From positions 310,001-374,000 of the forward strand of contig CAZWSX010000003.1 in the NCBI GenBank assembly GCA_964636985.1: a stretch of DNA of 64,000 nt, read 5' to 3'. A program made the position numbers and the translations under genes. The stretch is from CAZWSX01 sp964636985 (lineage in GTDB: Bacteria; Planctomycetota; Planctomycetia; Pirellulales; Pirellulaceae). This document shows positions 18,446 to 27,298 of the stretch, piece after piece. The notes below the pieces were generated by a model. It worked only from the letters and a program-made list of their open reading frames with translations. It searched no databases and was not told where the DNA came from. Position 1 is the first letter of the stretch. Each line of letters begins with the position of its first letter.

Positions 18446-20698
18446 GTGGCGATATCCCTTGGGAAGTCGCCGCACACGTTGTCCGCCGTGGCGCCTTTTC
18501 CGATGGCTCCTTCGAACAATAACATCGCCAAAAACAATCTCTTCGAAAACGACTCGGCCGAAAACGAGTCCGCAGCGCCAAGTACGGTCCCAAGTGTTCC
18601 TGCCAACGATAAGTCGGGCAGCGAGCAGTTAGCCACGCCGGTGCAGTTTCTCAAAGGGGTGGGGCCGCAACGCGCCGAACTTTTGGCGAAGCTGGGGTTG
18701 TTTTACGCGCGCGATTTGCTTTTCTTTTTTCCTCGCGCGTACCAGGACATGAGCGCACTGGTCGATATCGACCACTTGCAGGAAGGCGTCGATGCCAGCG
18801 TCGTCGGCACGATTGAAGAGGTCGCTCTGCGAAATACTCGCCCAGGCAAGACGATCCTCTCGCTATTGGTACGACAAGAGGGCAAGTACCTCCGCGCGCT
18901 CTGGTACAACCAGCCTTGGCTGAAACAAAAGTTCCACCGCGGCCGGCGGATCATGCTCTCGGGAACTCCCAAGCTTCAAGGCTTGCGATGGGAGATGAAT
19001 CACCCCGCCTTTGAGTTTCTCGCCGAAGACGAAGATGTCCCCACAGGGCGGATCATGCCCGTCTATCCGCTGACGGAAGGCATCAACCAGCCGGCGATGC
19101 GCCGCATGGTGCACGGCACAGTCGACACGATGACGCCGCTGGTCGACGAAGTCTTCCCGCTTCCGTTTCTCGACGAGCACGCGCTGTGGCCCATTCGCGC
19201 GGCCTTGCCGCAGATCCATCAGCCGTCGGATCACACCGCTCTCGAACAAGCGCGGCGGCGATTTATCTATCAGGAGCTGTTCGTCTTGCAATTGGCCTTG
19301 GCCCTCCGCAAGGCCGCCGCCAGCGCGAAAGGGCATGCCGCGCCGCTCGAGACCACGGCCAAGATCGATGCCCGCATCCGGCGGCTTTTTCCGTTTGAAT
19401 TCACAGCCGGCCAGAATCAGGCCATTCACGAAATGTGCCAGGACCTGGGCCAGCCGCGACCGATGAATCGACTCCTCCAAGGAGACGTAGGGAGCGGCAA
19501 GACGGTCGTCGCCCAGTACGCGATCCTCTTGGCGATCGCCCACGGCTGTCAAACGGCAATGATGGCACCGACCGAAATCCTGGCGCGGCAGCATTTTCAC
19601 ACCATGCAGAAAGCGCTGGCTGCCAGCCGCGTGCGTATCGGCCTCTTGGTCGGATCGCTTTCCGCCCAACAGCGGCGTGATACGCTCCGCGGCATCGAAG
19701 GGGGAGAGATCGACCTCGTCATCGGAACGCACGCCATCAGCAGCGGCGTTCAGACGGGCGAAGTTGCCTTCAATAAGCTCGGCCTGGTTGTGATCGACGA
19801 GCAGCACAAGTTCGGCGTGGCCCAGCGGCACTCCCTCAAGCAGGCCGGCTTGGCGCCGCACTACTTGGTAATGACAGCCACGCCCATTCCGCGAACCGTC
19901 ACCATGACGATGTTCGGCGACCTGGAGATTTCCACACTCCGCGAACCCCCACCCGGCCGCAAAAAGATCAACACCTACGTCGTCGGCGACGAGCGCCGCG
20001 AGCGGTGGTGGGCGTTCTTCCGCAAGAAGCTCCGCGAAGGACGGCAAGGCTACGTGATCGCGCCGCTGGTGGAAGAAGACGAAAACGACCCCCGCGCCGG
20101 CGTCGAACAACTCCGCGACGAACTCGCCCGCGACGAGCTCGCCGATTTCAAACTCGGCCTCGTCCACGGCCGCATGACCACGCACGAAAAAGACCAGGCG
20201 ATGGAGCTGTTCCGCCGCGGCCAAACCAAAGTGCTGGTCGCCACGAGTGTCATCGAAGTCGGCATCGACGTTCCCAACGCGACCTTGATGACCATCGAAG
20301 GGGGCGAGTGCTTCGGGCTTTCGCAGTTGCACCAGTTGCGTGGCCGCATCGGCCGCGGCCAGCACGCCGGATACTGCTGCGTTTTCGCCAAGCCGCAAAC
20401 AGAAGAAGCCACCAGGCGGTTGGAAGCATTGGCCCGCACGACGGACGGCTTCGAACTAGCCGAAGTCGACTTCGCGTTGCGCGGCCCGGGCGACCTTTTT
20501 GGAACGCGCCAGCACGGGCTGCCACCACTGCGCATCGCCGACCTGATCCGCGATGCAGCCGTGGTTGAAGAAGCCCGCCGCGATGCCTTGGCGCTAGTGG
20601 CGAGCGACGCCTCCCTCGCCGATGCGAGTCTTGCGAAACTAAAAAAAATGGTCCTCGCCCGGTACGGGGACGTTCTCGAACTCGGCGACGTGGGGTAA
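18446..20698 (+). CDS. recG: ATP-dependent DNA helicase RecG
   Basis: RecG remodels stalled replication forks and Holliday junctions. The 750-residue protein has the N-terminal wedge domain (FLKGVGPQRAELLAKLG, then an OB-like segment), the helicase motor with Walker A GDVGSGKT (346-353), the DEQH box (451-454), motif III MTATPIPRT, and the C-terminal SVIEVGIDVPNA and QLRGRIGRG motifs, ending in the RecG-specific region (DFALRGPGDLFGTRQHG). All motor motifs are intact. The first about 60 residues are Asn/Ser-rich and atypical, so an internal ATG at 18506 is a possible alternative start. moaB follows after 7 nt. Confidence 0.96.
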   Translation: MAISLGKSPHTLSAVAPFPMAPSNNNIAKNNLFENDSAENESAAPSTVPSVPANDKSGSEQLATPVQFLKGVGPQRAELLAKLGLFYARDLLFFFPRAYQDMSALVDIDHLQEGVDASVVGTIEEVALRNTRPGKTILSLLVRQEGKYLRALWYNQPWLKQKFHRGRRIMLSGTPKLQGLRWEMNHPAFEFLAEDEDVPTGRIMPVYPLTEGINQPAMRRMVHGTVDTMTPLVDEVFPLPFLDEHALWPIRAALPQIHQPSDHTALEQARRRFIYQELFVLQLALALRKAAASAKGHAAPLETTAKIDARIRRLFPFEFTAGQNQAIHEMCQDLGQPRPMNRLLQGDVGSGKTVVAQYAILLAIAHGCQTAMMAPTEILARQHFHTMQKALAASRVRIGLLVGSLSAQQRRDTLRGIEGGEIDLVIGTHAISSGVQTGEVAFNKLGLVVIDEQHKFGVAQRHSLKQAGLAPHYLVMTATPIPRTVTMTMFGDLEISTLREPPPGRKKINTYVVGDERRERWWAFFRKKLREGRQGYVIAPLVEEDENDPRAGVEQLRDELARDELADFKLGLVHGRMTTHEKDQAMELFRRGQTKVLVATSVIEVGIDVPNATLMTIEGGECFGLSQLHQLRGRIGRGQHAGYCCVFAKPQTEEATRRLEALARTTDGFELAEVDFALRGPGDLFGTRQHGLPPLRIADLIRDAAVVEEARRDALALVASDASLADASLAKLKKMVLARYGDVLELGDVG

Positions 20699-20705
20699 AT
20701 CGACC

Positions 20706-21215
20706 ATGAGCGATGTCGTTCAACAGCATCACCAAACTTCACCCACGTCTCTCTCGGCCGCCGTGGTCACGGTCAGCGACACCCGGACGCTCGAAACCGA
20801 TACCGGTGGGCAAACGGTCATCGACTTGTGGACAGCCGCCGGGCACCGCGTGGTCGAACGGCAGATTATTCCCGACGAGCCGCTACGAATGAGCGAGTTG
20901 CTCAGATGGTATTTGCAGCTTGAGGACTGCGATGTCGTTTTGCTGACCGGCGGAACGGGCGTGTCAAGCCGCGATCAAACGTTCGAGACTGTGAGTCAGC
21001 TGATCGAGAAGCCTATCCCCGGATACGGCGAGCTTTTCCGTTGGCTCAGCTATCAGGAAATCGGCGCCGCGGCGATGCTCAGTCGGGCGGTCGCGGGAAT
21101 CGCTCGCGGCAAGCTGCTCGCAACCATGCCCGGCAGTCCCGCCGGCGTCCGCTTGGCGATGTCCAAGCTCATCGTCCCCGAAGCGCCCCACATCGTACGA
21201 GAAGCGAACCGCTAG
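20706..21215 (+). CDS. moaB: Molybdenum cofactor biosynthesis protein MoaB/Mog-like
   Basis: The 169-residue protein matches MoaB/Mog, which adenylates molybdopterin before metal insertion. It has VVTVSDTR at the strand start, the substrate loop LLTGGTGVSSRDQT, PIPGYGELFRWLSYQEIG, and TMPGSPAGVRLAMSKLI near the C-terminus. Length is normal. It starts 7 nt after the recG stop, so the two are probably cotranscribed, although no functional link is known. No other Mo-cofactor gene lies nearby. MoaB versus Mog cannot be decided firmly from sequence alone. Confidence 0.92.
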   Translation: MSDVVQQHHQTSPTSLSAAVVTVSDTRTLETDTGGQTVIDLWTAAGHRVVERQIIPDEPLRMSELLRWYLQLEDCDVVLLTGGTGVSSRDQTFETVSQLIEKPIPGYGELFRWLSYQEIGAAAMLSRAVAGIARGKLLATMPGSPAGVRLAMSKLIVPEAPHIVREANR

Positions 21216-21307
21216 TAGCCGCGTTCGCCAGAACGCGGAAGGGCGGCCACAACCCGCAAGACAACAACATCCCGCAGCGCTTCCGCACTCTTGGCGAGCG
21301 CGGCTAC
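21215..21307. repeat. Inverted pair of palindromic intergenic repeats (family A, locus 1)
   Basis: The unit at 21215-21238 contains GCGTTCGCCAGAACGCG, itself a hairpin. A second unit in opposite orientation lies at 21282-21307 (complement contains GCTCGCCAAGAGTGCGG). The same elements recur at 31561-31702 and 38951-39053. The arrangement fits a REPIN. Here it separates the convergent moaB and small membrane protein genes. Confidence 0.8.
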
Positions 21308-21316
21308 GATAGCCCC

Positions 21317-21757
21317 TCACGAAAACAGATGCCGAGCCAACTCTTGAAACTCTTTGGTGTACGGCTTCAGCGAAGTCGGCAGCGCCTCGGCCTTAAAGAA
21401 CTGCGGCATCACGAACATCATGGCCGGCTTTTGTTCGTGGGCGGCCGCGAGCGAACGAAGCAAGTGGTTCGCCCGCTTGCCAAGCGAGTGCGCCTGGCAA
21501 AGTTCGCGAAAGAGCCCTTCTGGATTCTTGCTGGGTCCCCACACGCGTCGGCGCCAGCGGGTAAAAACCCACGTCAGTGCGACGGCGGCAAACACGATCG
21601 CCAACACCAGCACGCCGTCCCAAATCGTTGTATTTTTGATCCGGTCGCGGACGAGCGCCACGATCTGCAGCCACAAGCTGACACGCAAGGACGGGTCCAT
21701 ATTTGCGCCGTCTTGCGCAAGCAAGACACCTTGGGTCCCGATATACGACAGATTCAC
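21317..21757 (-). CDS. Small single-pass membrane protein, function unknown
   Basis: The 146-residue protein has one strong transmembrane helix near residues 44-66 (WDGVLVLAIVFAAVALTWVF) followed by a basic RWRRR stop-transfer and a soluble C-terminal domain of about 75 residues (ELCQAHSLGKRANHLLRSLA). It begins 6 nt after the upstream HEAT-repeat gene stops, so it is almost certainly cotranscribed with it. No known domain recognised; it may serve as the membrane partner of the HEAT protein. Confidence 0.68.
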   Translation of the reverse strand: MNLSYIGTQGVLLAQDGANMDPSLRVSLWLQIVALVRDRIKNTTIWDGVLVLAIVFAAVALTWVFTRWRRRVWGPSKNPEGLFRELCQAHSLGKRANHLLRSLAAAHEQKPAMMFVMPQFFKAEALPTSLKPYTKEFQELARHLFS

Positions 21758-21763
21758 GGCGGT

Positions 21764-23404
21764 CTACTCCATGTTCATTCCGCGGCCGTCGAGAAACTGC
21801 TGCCAGCCAATCGTGTCGGATGGGGCAGGCGTCGTGGTCGCGTTGGCCCGTTGTCGCAAGGCCTTCTCGGCCGCGGCTCGCACTTCCATGTCGACGTCCA
21901 TCAGCGCTTGCCGCAGGGCGGCCCGTGCCCCCGGTAATTGACTATCGGCCAGGGCGGATGCGGCGGCGGCGCGCACCGCGTGATCTTCGTCGCGAAGCGC
22001 CACCAGAAAGGACTCATCGAGCGTATCCACCAATTTCATCACAACGGCAATTTCGATGGCACGAAGCTTGCGCGCTCGCCCGCTGGCTTCCATTTCGAGC
22101 GCCAATTGCCCCGCCGCTTCGCGGTCGACTTTCCGAACGACCGCCCCCGTTGATTCCCGCACCGACGGCGACATCGAGTCGAAGGCAGCCAGGTACCGAG
22201 CAAACGTGAATTCCGCCAGGCTGTCGCGAACAGCTTCATCAATGTGCGGGTTGCGATTGTCGGCTCGCGAGAGGAGCGTTGCAAAAGCGCCCGGCAGTTG
22301 CCGCGACCGAAGTTGCCGCAAGGCGCTGGCCTGCACGATCGGCTCGCGGTCGTTGGCCAAAATCATGATCCGGCGATCCGTCGCATCACCCGGGATATCG
22401 ATCAGGGCCGCGGTCGCCAGCGCTCGAGCCGCCGGCCGGCCGTGAGCCAGCACTTTGTCGAGGGCGTCAAACAAAAGCGGCTTGGGAATCGACGCCGCGA
22501 CAACCAATCGGACCAACCCACATTGCCCCTCTTCCGAAAGCCAGCCCACCATCTCGTTCAGCGCGGGCAACCAGGGGAGCCGCGTGATTCGCTTCAAGTT
22601 CGCCCGCGCGTGAGACGACGTGTCGGCCAGGTGCAGGCACATCGCATCGAAGTAATCCGAATCGTGGCGATAGAGAGCCGTTTCGAGCATCGACATCGGC
22701 GGCTGGCTGGCGTCCAAAAAACTCAACAGCAGCCGAAAAATGCCAAACCGCGGCGAGCTTTCCAGGATCGACTGGATGGGCCTGTGCAGCGCATCGATCG
22801 GCGATTGGAGTGCCTGGCGAAGCGTCGCATTCTCGCGCGTCGTGTTTAGCAAGTACGCTTCCACCAAAGGAAGCTGTTGATGGCTCTCGAACCGCGCCGC
22901 GGCAAGCTCTAAGCAAGGGCTGACATGCTGACGAATGAGCTGCGGATCGCGGCGATCGCTGTAGTCGCGCGGGACGTGGCACTTCTCGTGCAATAAGTCA
23001 GCCAACGACAAGACGGCCTGCGCGGCGTAGCGGCGCTCGGGACGATTCGGGTTTTCGGCGACTTCCACAATCAGCGGAATCGCATCGAAGTCTTCGCTCG
23101 TCACGCAAATGTCGCAGGCCGCCTCAAAGGTGCCCACCTCGTGGCTGAGCAATGCCGATCGAATGGCATCGTGAATAGCCGCAGGATTGCGAGCGACCTC
23201 CAGTTGCCACGACTTAGGAAGATTCTTCCACTGCCGCACAATCAACTTGGCCGCTTTAGCGCTGCGATGGGTAAGAAGAATCCCCAAAGCCTCAACCGCT
23301 TCGGGCTGCGCGCGGTCCTCAAGGACCGTCAGCAAAAGCCGCTCGGCCCATTCGCTATCGGTTTGTCTGAGGACCTTAAGGGTTGTTCGCCACCCGCCTG
23401 CCAC
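21764..23404 (-). CDS. HEAT-repeat protein
   Basis: The 546-residue, almost entirely helical protein starts with GTG at 23404, the first start codon after an in-frame stop. Repeated HEAT/armadillo-like units are evident, clearest near the C-terminus (DEDHAVRAAAASALADSQLP, then MDVDMEVRAAAEKALRQRA) and in AREPIVQASALRQLRSR-like stretches. No signal peptide or enzymatic motif. Such solenoids bind proteins or nucleic acids. The downstream single-pass membrane protein lies 6 nt away. The N-terminus is less certain because the region just upstream has no strong ribosome binding site. Confidence 0.78.
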   Translation of the reverse strand: MAGGWRTTLKVLRQTDSEWAERLLLTVLEDRAQPEAVEALGILLTHRSAKAAKLIVRQWKNLPKSWQLEVARNPAAIHDAIRSALLSHEVGTFEAACDICVTSEDFDAIPLIVEVAENPNRPERRYAAQAVLSLADLLHEKCHVPRDYSDRRDPQLIRQHVSPCLELAAARFESHQQLPLVEAYLLNTTRENATLRQALQSPIDALHRPIQSILESSPRFGIFRLLLSFLDASQPPMSMLETALYRHDSDYFDAMCLHLADTSSHARANLKRITRLPWLPALNEMVGWLSEEGQCGLVRLVVAASIPKPLLFDALDKVLAHGRPAARALATAALIDIPGDATDRRIMILANDREPIVQASALRQLRSRQLPGAFATLLSRADNRNPHIDEAVRDSLAEFTFARYLAAFDSMSPSVRESTGAVVRKVDREAAGQLALEMEASGRARKLRAIEIAVVMKLVDTLDESFLVALRDEDHAVRAAAASALADSQLPGARAALRQALMDVDMEVRAAAEKALRQRANATTTPAPSDTIGWQQFLDGRGMNME

Positions 23405-23784
23405 GAACGCACTCCAAACCCATTACGGGAACAGGTGCCTTGGCATCGTGCCTCTGCTCACCTCACGACTGGCTGAAAGCTTCGAGAATCCCTTCGCCTT
23501 ACGTTGAAGTCGGCACAAGCCAAGGCCGACTGCGTTCCTTTTAAGGAAGTCTACGGAACGTAAAGGCGAAAACCCCGCTAAGGGACGGAACCGCCCGCGG
23601 AATTCGGTTATTCGACTGCTAAACAGTGATAGATGCGACGGTCGACCCGATTGTTCCGGCTTCGCGAGCGACTTGATTTTCACTCAAGCGATAGGGAAAC
23701 TGAACTTTTGCCCCACTGAGTTCGCGCTGTCATTAATCGTCTTTCCCGCCTACTACGACGGTTCCCACCTTGGAGTTTCCCACC
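23405..23784. other. Divergent intergenic region
   Basis: About 380 bases between divergent genes. It contains ORFs up to 86 codons on the minus strand, but these start and end without matching signals and are basic and low-complexity. The stretch 23500-23620 has several short self-complementary pieces (such as GTTCC/GGAAC) without a T-run. Nothing definite can be assigned. Confidence 0.4.
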
Positions 23785-24048
23785 ATGCCACTTCCCATGT
23801 CCGCCTCTCAGGTGATGAATCGCGAGTTCCTCGAAGTCCGGGCGAAGATCCTGGAGCTCGCCGCCGCGTTCGACCGGCTCGATCGAGCCGACGGAGAACT
23901 CGTCGACGACCCCCGCGTCGAACGCATCTCGCGCGCCATTTCAATCCTGACCCAGCATCGCGACGACCGCGCCGAACAAGTGCAAATGATCTTCTCCCGC
24001 TCCTACGAAGAAGGCTGGCGCGACAGCTTCTTCGGCGCAAAGAAGTAG
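23785..24048 (+). CDS. Small hypothetical protein, helical
   Basis: An 87-residue protein starting at ATG 23785, preceded by GGAG at 9-nt spacing; an in-frame TTG five codons earlier is less likely. Natural composition, predicted helical (FLEVRAKILELAAAFDRLDR, RISRAISILTQHRDDRAEQV), no signal peptide and no cysteines. The size and sequence style match conserved small planctomycete proteins of unknown function. It stands alone between the HEAT-repeat gene and the dimethylformamidase-like gene. Confidence 0.7.
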   Translation: MPLPMSASQVMNREFLEVRAKILELAAAFDRLDRADGELVDDPRVERISRAISILTQHRDDRAEQVQMIFSRSYEEGWRDSFFGAKK

Positions 24049-24062
24049 CACAGCACCAAAAC

Positions 24063-24091
24063 GTAGGACGGACAATCCTGTCCGTCAGCGG
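24063..24091. repeat. Palindromic repeat, family B copy 1
   Basis: Centred on GGACAATCCTGTCC, an imperfect palindrome flanked by GTAGG and AGCGG. Related copies occur at 29943-29971 and, in reverse orientation, at 30056-30085. It lies 15 nt past the end of the small upstream gene, in noncoding sequence. Confidence 0.7.
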
Positions 24092-24208
24092 TTGGCGCTG
24101 CCGCCCCGAAGCCCCTCGCGCTTAGATGACGTTGATCAATTGATGGATAATTGCTGATTTTTGATTTGCGAAGTTGAACGGTTTTTTTCGTGCCCGCTTC
24201 AACCCTAG

Positions 24209-24284
24209 CTCTGTGATCTCTGTGCCTCTGTGTTTATCCTTCTTAGGACATTGAAACACCGAGGCACGGAGGCCACCGAGAGAA
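24209..24284. repeat. Imperfect inverted pair of GTGCCTC-type repeats
   Basis: The left arm (24209-24233, containing CTCTGTGCCTCTGTG) is related to the complement of the right arm (24255-24284, containing CACCGAGGCACGGAGG). Together they could form a long imperfect hairpin of about 25 bp. The whole 24049-24404 interval lacks an ORF and holds this element plus the family B palindrome; it should also carry the promoter of the gene at 24405. Confidence 0.6.
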
Positions 24285-24404
24285 AACGCCGATAGATGCC
24301 ACGCCCTCTCCTCGCGTGGCGCCGGCCCTGTTCCCTAGGCGCCATCATCTCTCTCTTTCCTCCAGTTGCTTCCCACCTTTGCATTGCCCACCTAGGACTC
24401 TTCC

Positions 24405-25994
24405 ATGTTGATTGGCTACGTCAGTGACGAAAAGTACGTCGCGCTGCCTGATGTTGCGCTCGAATTCCTCGATGCTACAGGCAATTCGTTCGAAGCCCGC
24501 TCGCGCGCGTCAGGTTCAGTCCATGCCGACTTGCCGCCTGGCGAGTACTCAGTCGTGTTGCAAAAGCCAGGCTTTGGCGCCAAACGCTCGAAGGTAACCA
24601 TCCCGCCAACTAGCCCGCATCAGTTTCGTTTGTTGTCGGATGGTTTACTGGGCTACGTATGGCCCAAGTGGGTAGCGGGCGGGGAGAAATCGGAGTTCCG
24701 CGTCCACTCGGTCGTTCCGTACAAATTGGAACTGTGGCGTTACGGCTGGGAGCCCCAGTTCGTCCGCACGCTTGGCTGGTTCGACGAACACGGCCCGCGC
24801 GCGACCATGCAGATCACGCCCGACGGCGACTACACCCAAACCGGCGTCGAGTGGAACAAGGTCGGCTACTCCAGCCCGACGCACAAGCAATTCGTCGCGG
24901 CGCCCGAGCAGAGCGGCCTCTATTACTTCCGCGCGTTCACCACGTGCGGCAAGCGGTTTTCGTTTCCCTGGATCGTCGCGCCGGCCAAGCCGACGGCAAA
25001 GATCGCCGTGCTGGCCTCGAATCTCAACTGGAACTCGTACAACAGTTTTGGCGGACGCAGCAACTACATCCACGCCGACGAGCTGCCGCCCACGCCCACC
25101 GTCAACTCGCGATGCGATTTGAAACGCTACGCCGAAGCGGAGTTTCTCAGCTGGGGCTGCGACCATTACAACCCGCTCTCGTTCGATCGTCCCGAACCGA
25201 TCAACGATATCGCCTTTGAAGAACGAATCACCGATCCCGTCGAAGGGCGGCAAGCCTGCCACGTTGCGCCGGCCGAATGGCGGACGTTCGGCTGGCTCGA
25301 ACATGCCGGCTTTGAATACGACCTCTATGCCGAAACGCAACTCGACAGCGGGCGACTCGACCTCTCGGCCTATCGCGTTCTCATGATTAGCGCGCATCCG
25401 GAGTACTGGACGCGCCGCATGTACGACCGCGTCAAACAATGGGTTTTCAAGGAAGGAGGCCGCCTGATGTACCTCGGCGGCAACGGCATCAACTGCGAAG
25501 TCTCGCTCGAAGGCTCGCAAATGCACGTCCACAACGGCAATATCAAAGGGCTCTCGGCCGAAGCCATCGGAGCCGAAAGCCGCCTAGGCAAGCGATACGA
25601 ATCCGAAGCGAACTTGCTCGGAGTCGTCTTCACCGAAACCGGCGTGATGACCGGCGCACCCTATCGCTGCATCGACGCCAAGCACTGGGTCTTCGAAGGG
25701 ACCAACCTGAAGCCAGGCAATATCTTCGGCGAAAAGTGCCTCCACCAGCGCTGCCCCGGCGGAGCATCGGGACACGAGACCGACAAGATCTCAGCCAGTT
25801 CCCCCAAGAACACGCACCTCTTGGCCAAGGGACTCAACCCCGATGAAGGCGGCGCCGAGATGGTGATCTTCGATACGCCCTCAGGCGGCGCGGTGTTCTC
25901 GGTCGGTTCGATCACGTATCCGTGCAGCTTACCTGTCGATGAGAACATCAGCCGGATCACGGCCAACGTGGTGCGCCGGTTCGTGGATGCATGA
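24405..25994 (+). CDS. N,N-dimethylformamidase large-subunit-like protein
   Basis: The 529-residue protein lacks a signal peptide. Residues 1-75 form a beta-sandwich resembling carboxypeptidase-regulatory domains (SVHADLPPGEYSVVLQKPGF). The rest resembles the C-terminal domain of the dimethylformamidase beta subunit, with ASNLNWNSYNSFGGRSNY, the glutamine-amidotransferase-like SAHPEYWTRRMYDRVKQWV and GGRLMYLGGNGINCEV, and a C-terminal FDTPSGGAVFSVGS. DMFase hydrolyses small formamides at an iron site; no small-subunit gene is adjacent, so the substrate here may differ. Genome context gives no pathway. Annotated by resemblance of core motifs. Confidence 0.78.
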   Translation: MLIGYVSDEKYVALPDVALEFLDATGNSFEARSRASGSVHADLPPGEYSVVLQKPGFGAKRSKVTIPPTSPHQFRLLSDGLLGYVWPKWVAGGEKSEFRVHSVVPYKLELWRYGWEPQFVRTLGWFDEHGPRATMQITPDGDYTQTGVEWNKVGYSSPTHKQFVAAPEQSGLYYFRAFTTCGKRFSFPWIVAPAKPTAKIAVLASNLNWNSYNSFGGRSNYIHADELPPTPTVNSRCDLKRYAEAEFLSWGCDHYNPLSFDRPEPINDIAFEERITDPVEGRQACHVAPAEWRTFGWLEHAGFEYDLYAETQLDSGRLDLSAYRVLMISAHPEYWTRRMYDRVKQWVFKEGGRLMYLGGNGINCEVSLEGSQMHVHNGNIKGLSAEAIGAESRLGKRYESEANLLGVVFTETGVMTGAPYRCIDAKHWVFEGTNLKPGNIFGEKCLHQRCPGGASGHETDKISASSPKNTHLLAKGLNPDEGGAEMVIFDTPSGGAVFSVGSITYPCSLPVDENISRITANVVRRFVDA

Positions 25995-26033
25995 AATTGA
26001 TCTCACCGCTTAGAAAGCGAACCTGAGTAGAAG

Positions 26034-27134
26034 ATGATTGACGCTCAGGTGGTAGGCCAGCGACAATACCGCGGTTTGGCTGCAAGCGATGAATTCGTTG
26101 ACTTGTTATCACATACGTCTATGACTCGCCTCACGAGATGCTCTGCAAGGACAACTAAGGGTACCCGGTGTCGAAACCGGCCGATTGCGGGTGGCGATGT
26201 TTGTTTCCTTCACAGTGATACGGGCGGCAAACAGCCGAGGCGTCGCATCGGGACGAAGGCTGCTACACCCTCCAGCGACGATGCGGTGGAATTGGCAGAT
26301 GACGACTACGACATCGTTGTCGTAACCGGCGGAGATCACAAGGGCCGCATTGGTTACTTCGACGATGTCGATTTTGACTTTTCCGAGACCCCCTCGCTGA
26401 GCAACCATAGAGCGTCGCGCGGGTCAAAGACATCGGCGACAAAAACGCGCAGCGAGTCATGGACGAAATTCGCGAGCGTGCACTTCGGAGACTATTACCT
26501 GGTTAAAGGGGATTACAACATTCCCTTCCAATTCATCAAGCCGGTTACCACTGACGATCTGATTCGGCGGCGCGACGAAATCTATCAAATTTGTGGCCTC
26601 GTAGGGACTGCAAAGGGCGAGCATCGTGCGGACCTTCTTTGCGAATTAAATCTTGTCGAGGCGGCCCTGGTCGAACGCTTAAGCGATGCGCGCTACTCCA
26701 CCAAAAAACGCCGCGGCATGAACGTCTTTATTTCTTATTCATCAAAAGACAGGCAGTTCACGAGATGGATCGGAGTTGATTTGGCGAACACAGGTCACCA
26801 CATCTGGTTCGACGAATGGAAGATACAGGTTGGGGAATCCATCCCGCAGAAGATCGGAGAGGGGATACAAAACGCGGATGCACTACTCGTCGTTCTTTCA
26901 CAGCACTCAACTAAGTCCAAATGGGTTGAGCGTGAATGGCAAAATAAGTACTGGGACGAGGTCAACGAAGGCGATGTAAAAGTACTGCCCGTGCTTTACC
27001 AGGACTGTAAAATTCCAGAATTGCTGAAGATAAAGAAATACGCCGATTTCCGAGAAGACTACAATGACGGACTCCAAGACATCCTGAAAGCTCTCGATTC
27101 TCTCTCGATGGCGAGACGAACCCACAACTCTTAG
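26034..27134 (+). CDS. TIR-domain protein with N-terminal zinc-knuckle-like motif and KOW-like segment
   Basis: The 366-residue protein has three parts. Residues 36-60 carry Cys36-x9-Cys46-x10-Cys57-x2-His60, a CCCH pattern like small zinc knuckles. Residues 92-112 (YDIVVVTGGDHKGRIGYFDD) resemble a KOW motif. Residues 229-355 are a bacterial TIR domain: NVFISYSSKDRQF, IWFDEWKIQVGESI, and KWVEREW, where WxxxE puts the catalytic-type Glu at 301. TIR domains of this kind often cleave NAD+ in antiphage defence. The base composition is AT-richer than its neighbours, suggesting acquisition. It stands alone. The internal ATG at 26121, just before the Cys motif, could be the real start. Confidence 0.85.
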   Translation: MIDAQVVGQRQYRGLAASDEFVDLLSHTSMTRLTRCSARTTKGTRCRNRPIAGGDVCFLHSDTGGKQPRRRIGTKAATPSSDDAVELADDDYDIVVVTGGDHKGRIGYFDDVDFDFSETPSLSNHRASRGSKTSATKTRSESWTKFASVHFGDYYLVKGDYNIPFQFIKPVTTDDLIRRRDEIYQICGLVGTAKGEHRADLLCELNLVEAALVERLSDARYSTKKRRGMNVFISYSSKDRQFTRWIGVDLANTGHHIWFDEWKIQVGESIPQKIGEGIQNADALLVVLSQHSTKSKWVEREWQNKYWDEVNEGDVKVLPVLYQDCKIPELLKIKKYADFREDYNDGLQDILKALDSLSMARRTHNS

Positions 27135-27298
27135 GGTACACATCGAGGCGTCAACGTCGCTTAGCAGGCCGCTATGGTCTGCCAGAATAGCTAGATCGCG
27201 GCGAAACAGGCGATTTCCGATTAGCATAGGGTCCAATGCCTTTTATCCTCCGCCAACGTTTCTCGGCGGAGATGCGGTCCTTGTTTGGAGTCGGCGAC

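Noticed and set aside
18863..20398. 511-codon minus-strand ORF
   Set aside because: Exact antisense of recG, with Arg/His/Asp-rich composition typical of shadow frames in GC-rich genes.
24645..25532. 295-codon minus-strand ORF
   Set aside because: Antisense shadow of the dimethylformamidase-like gene.
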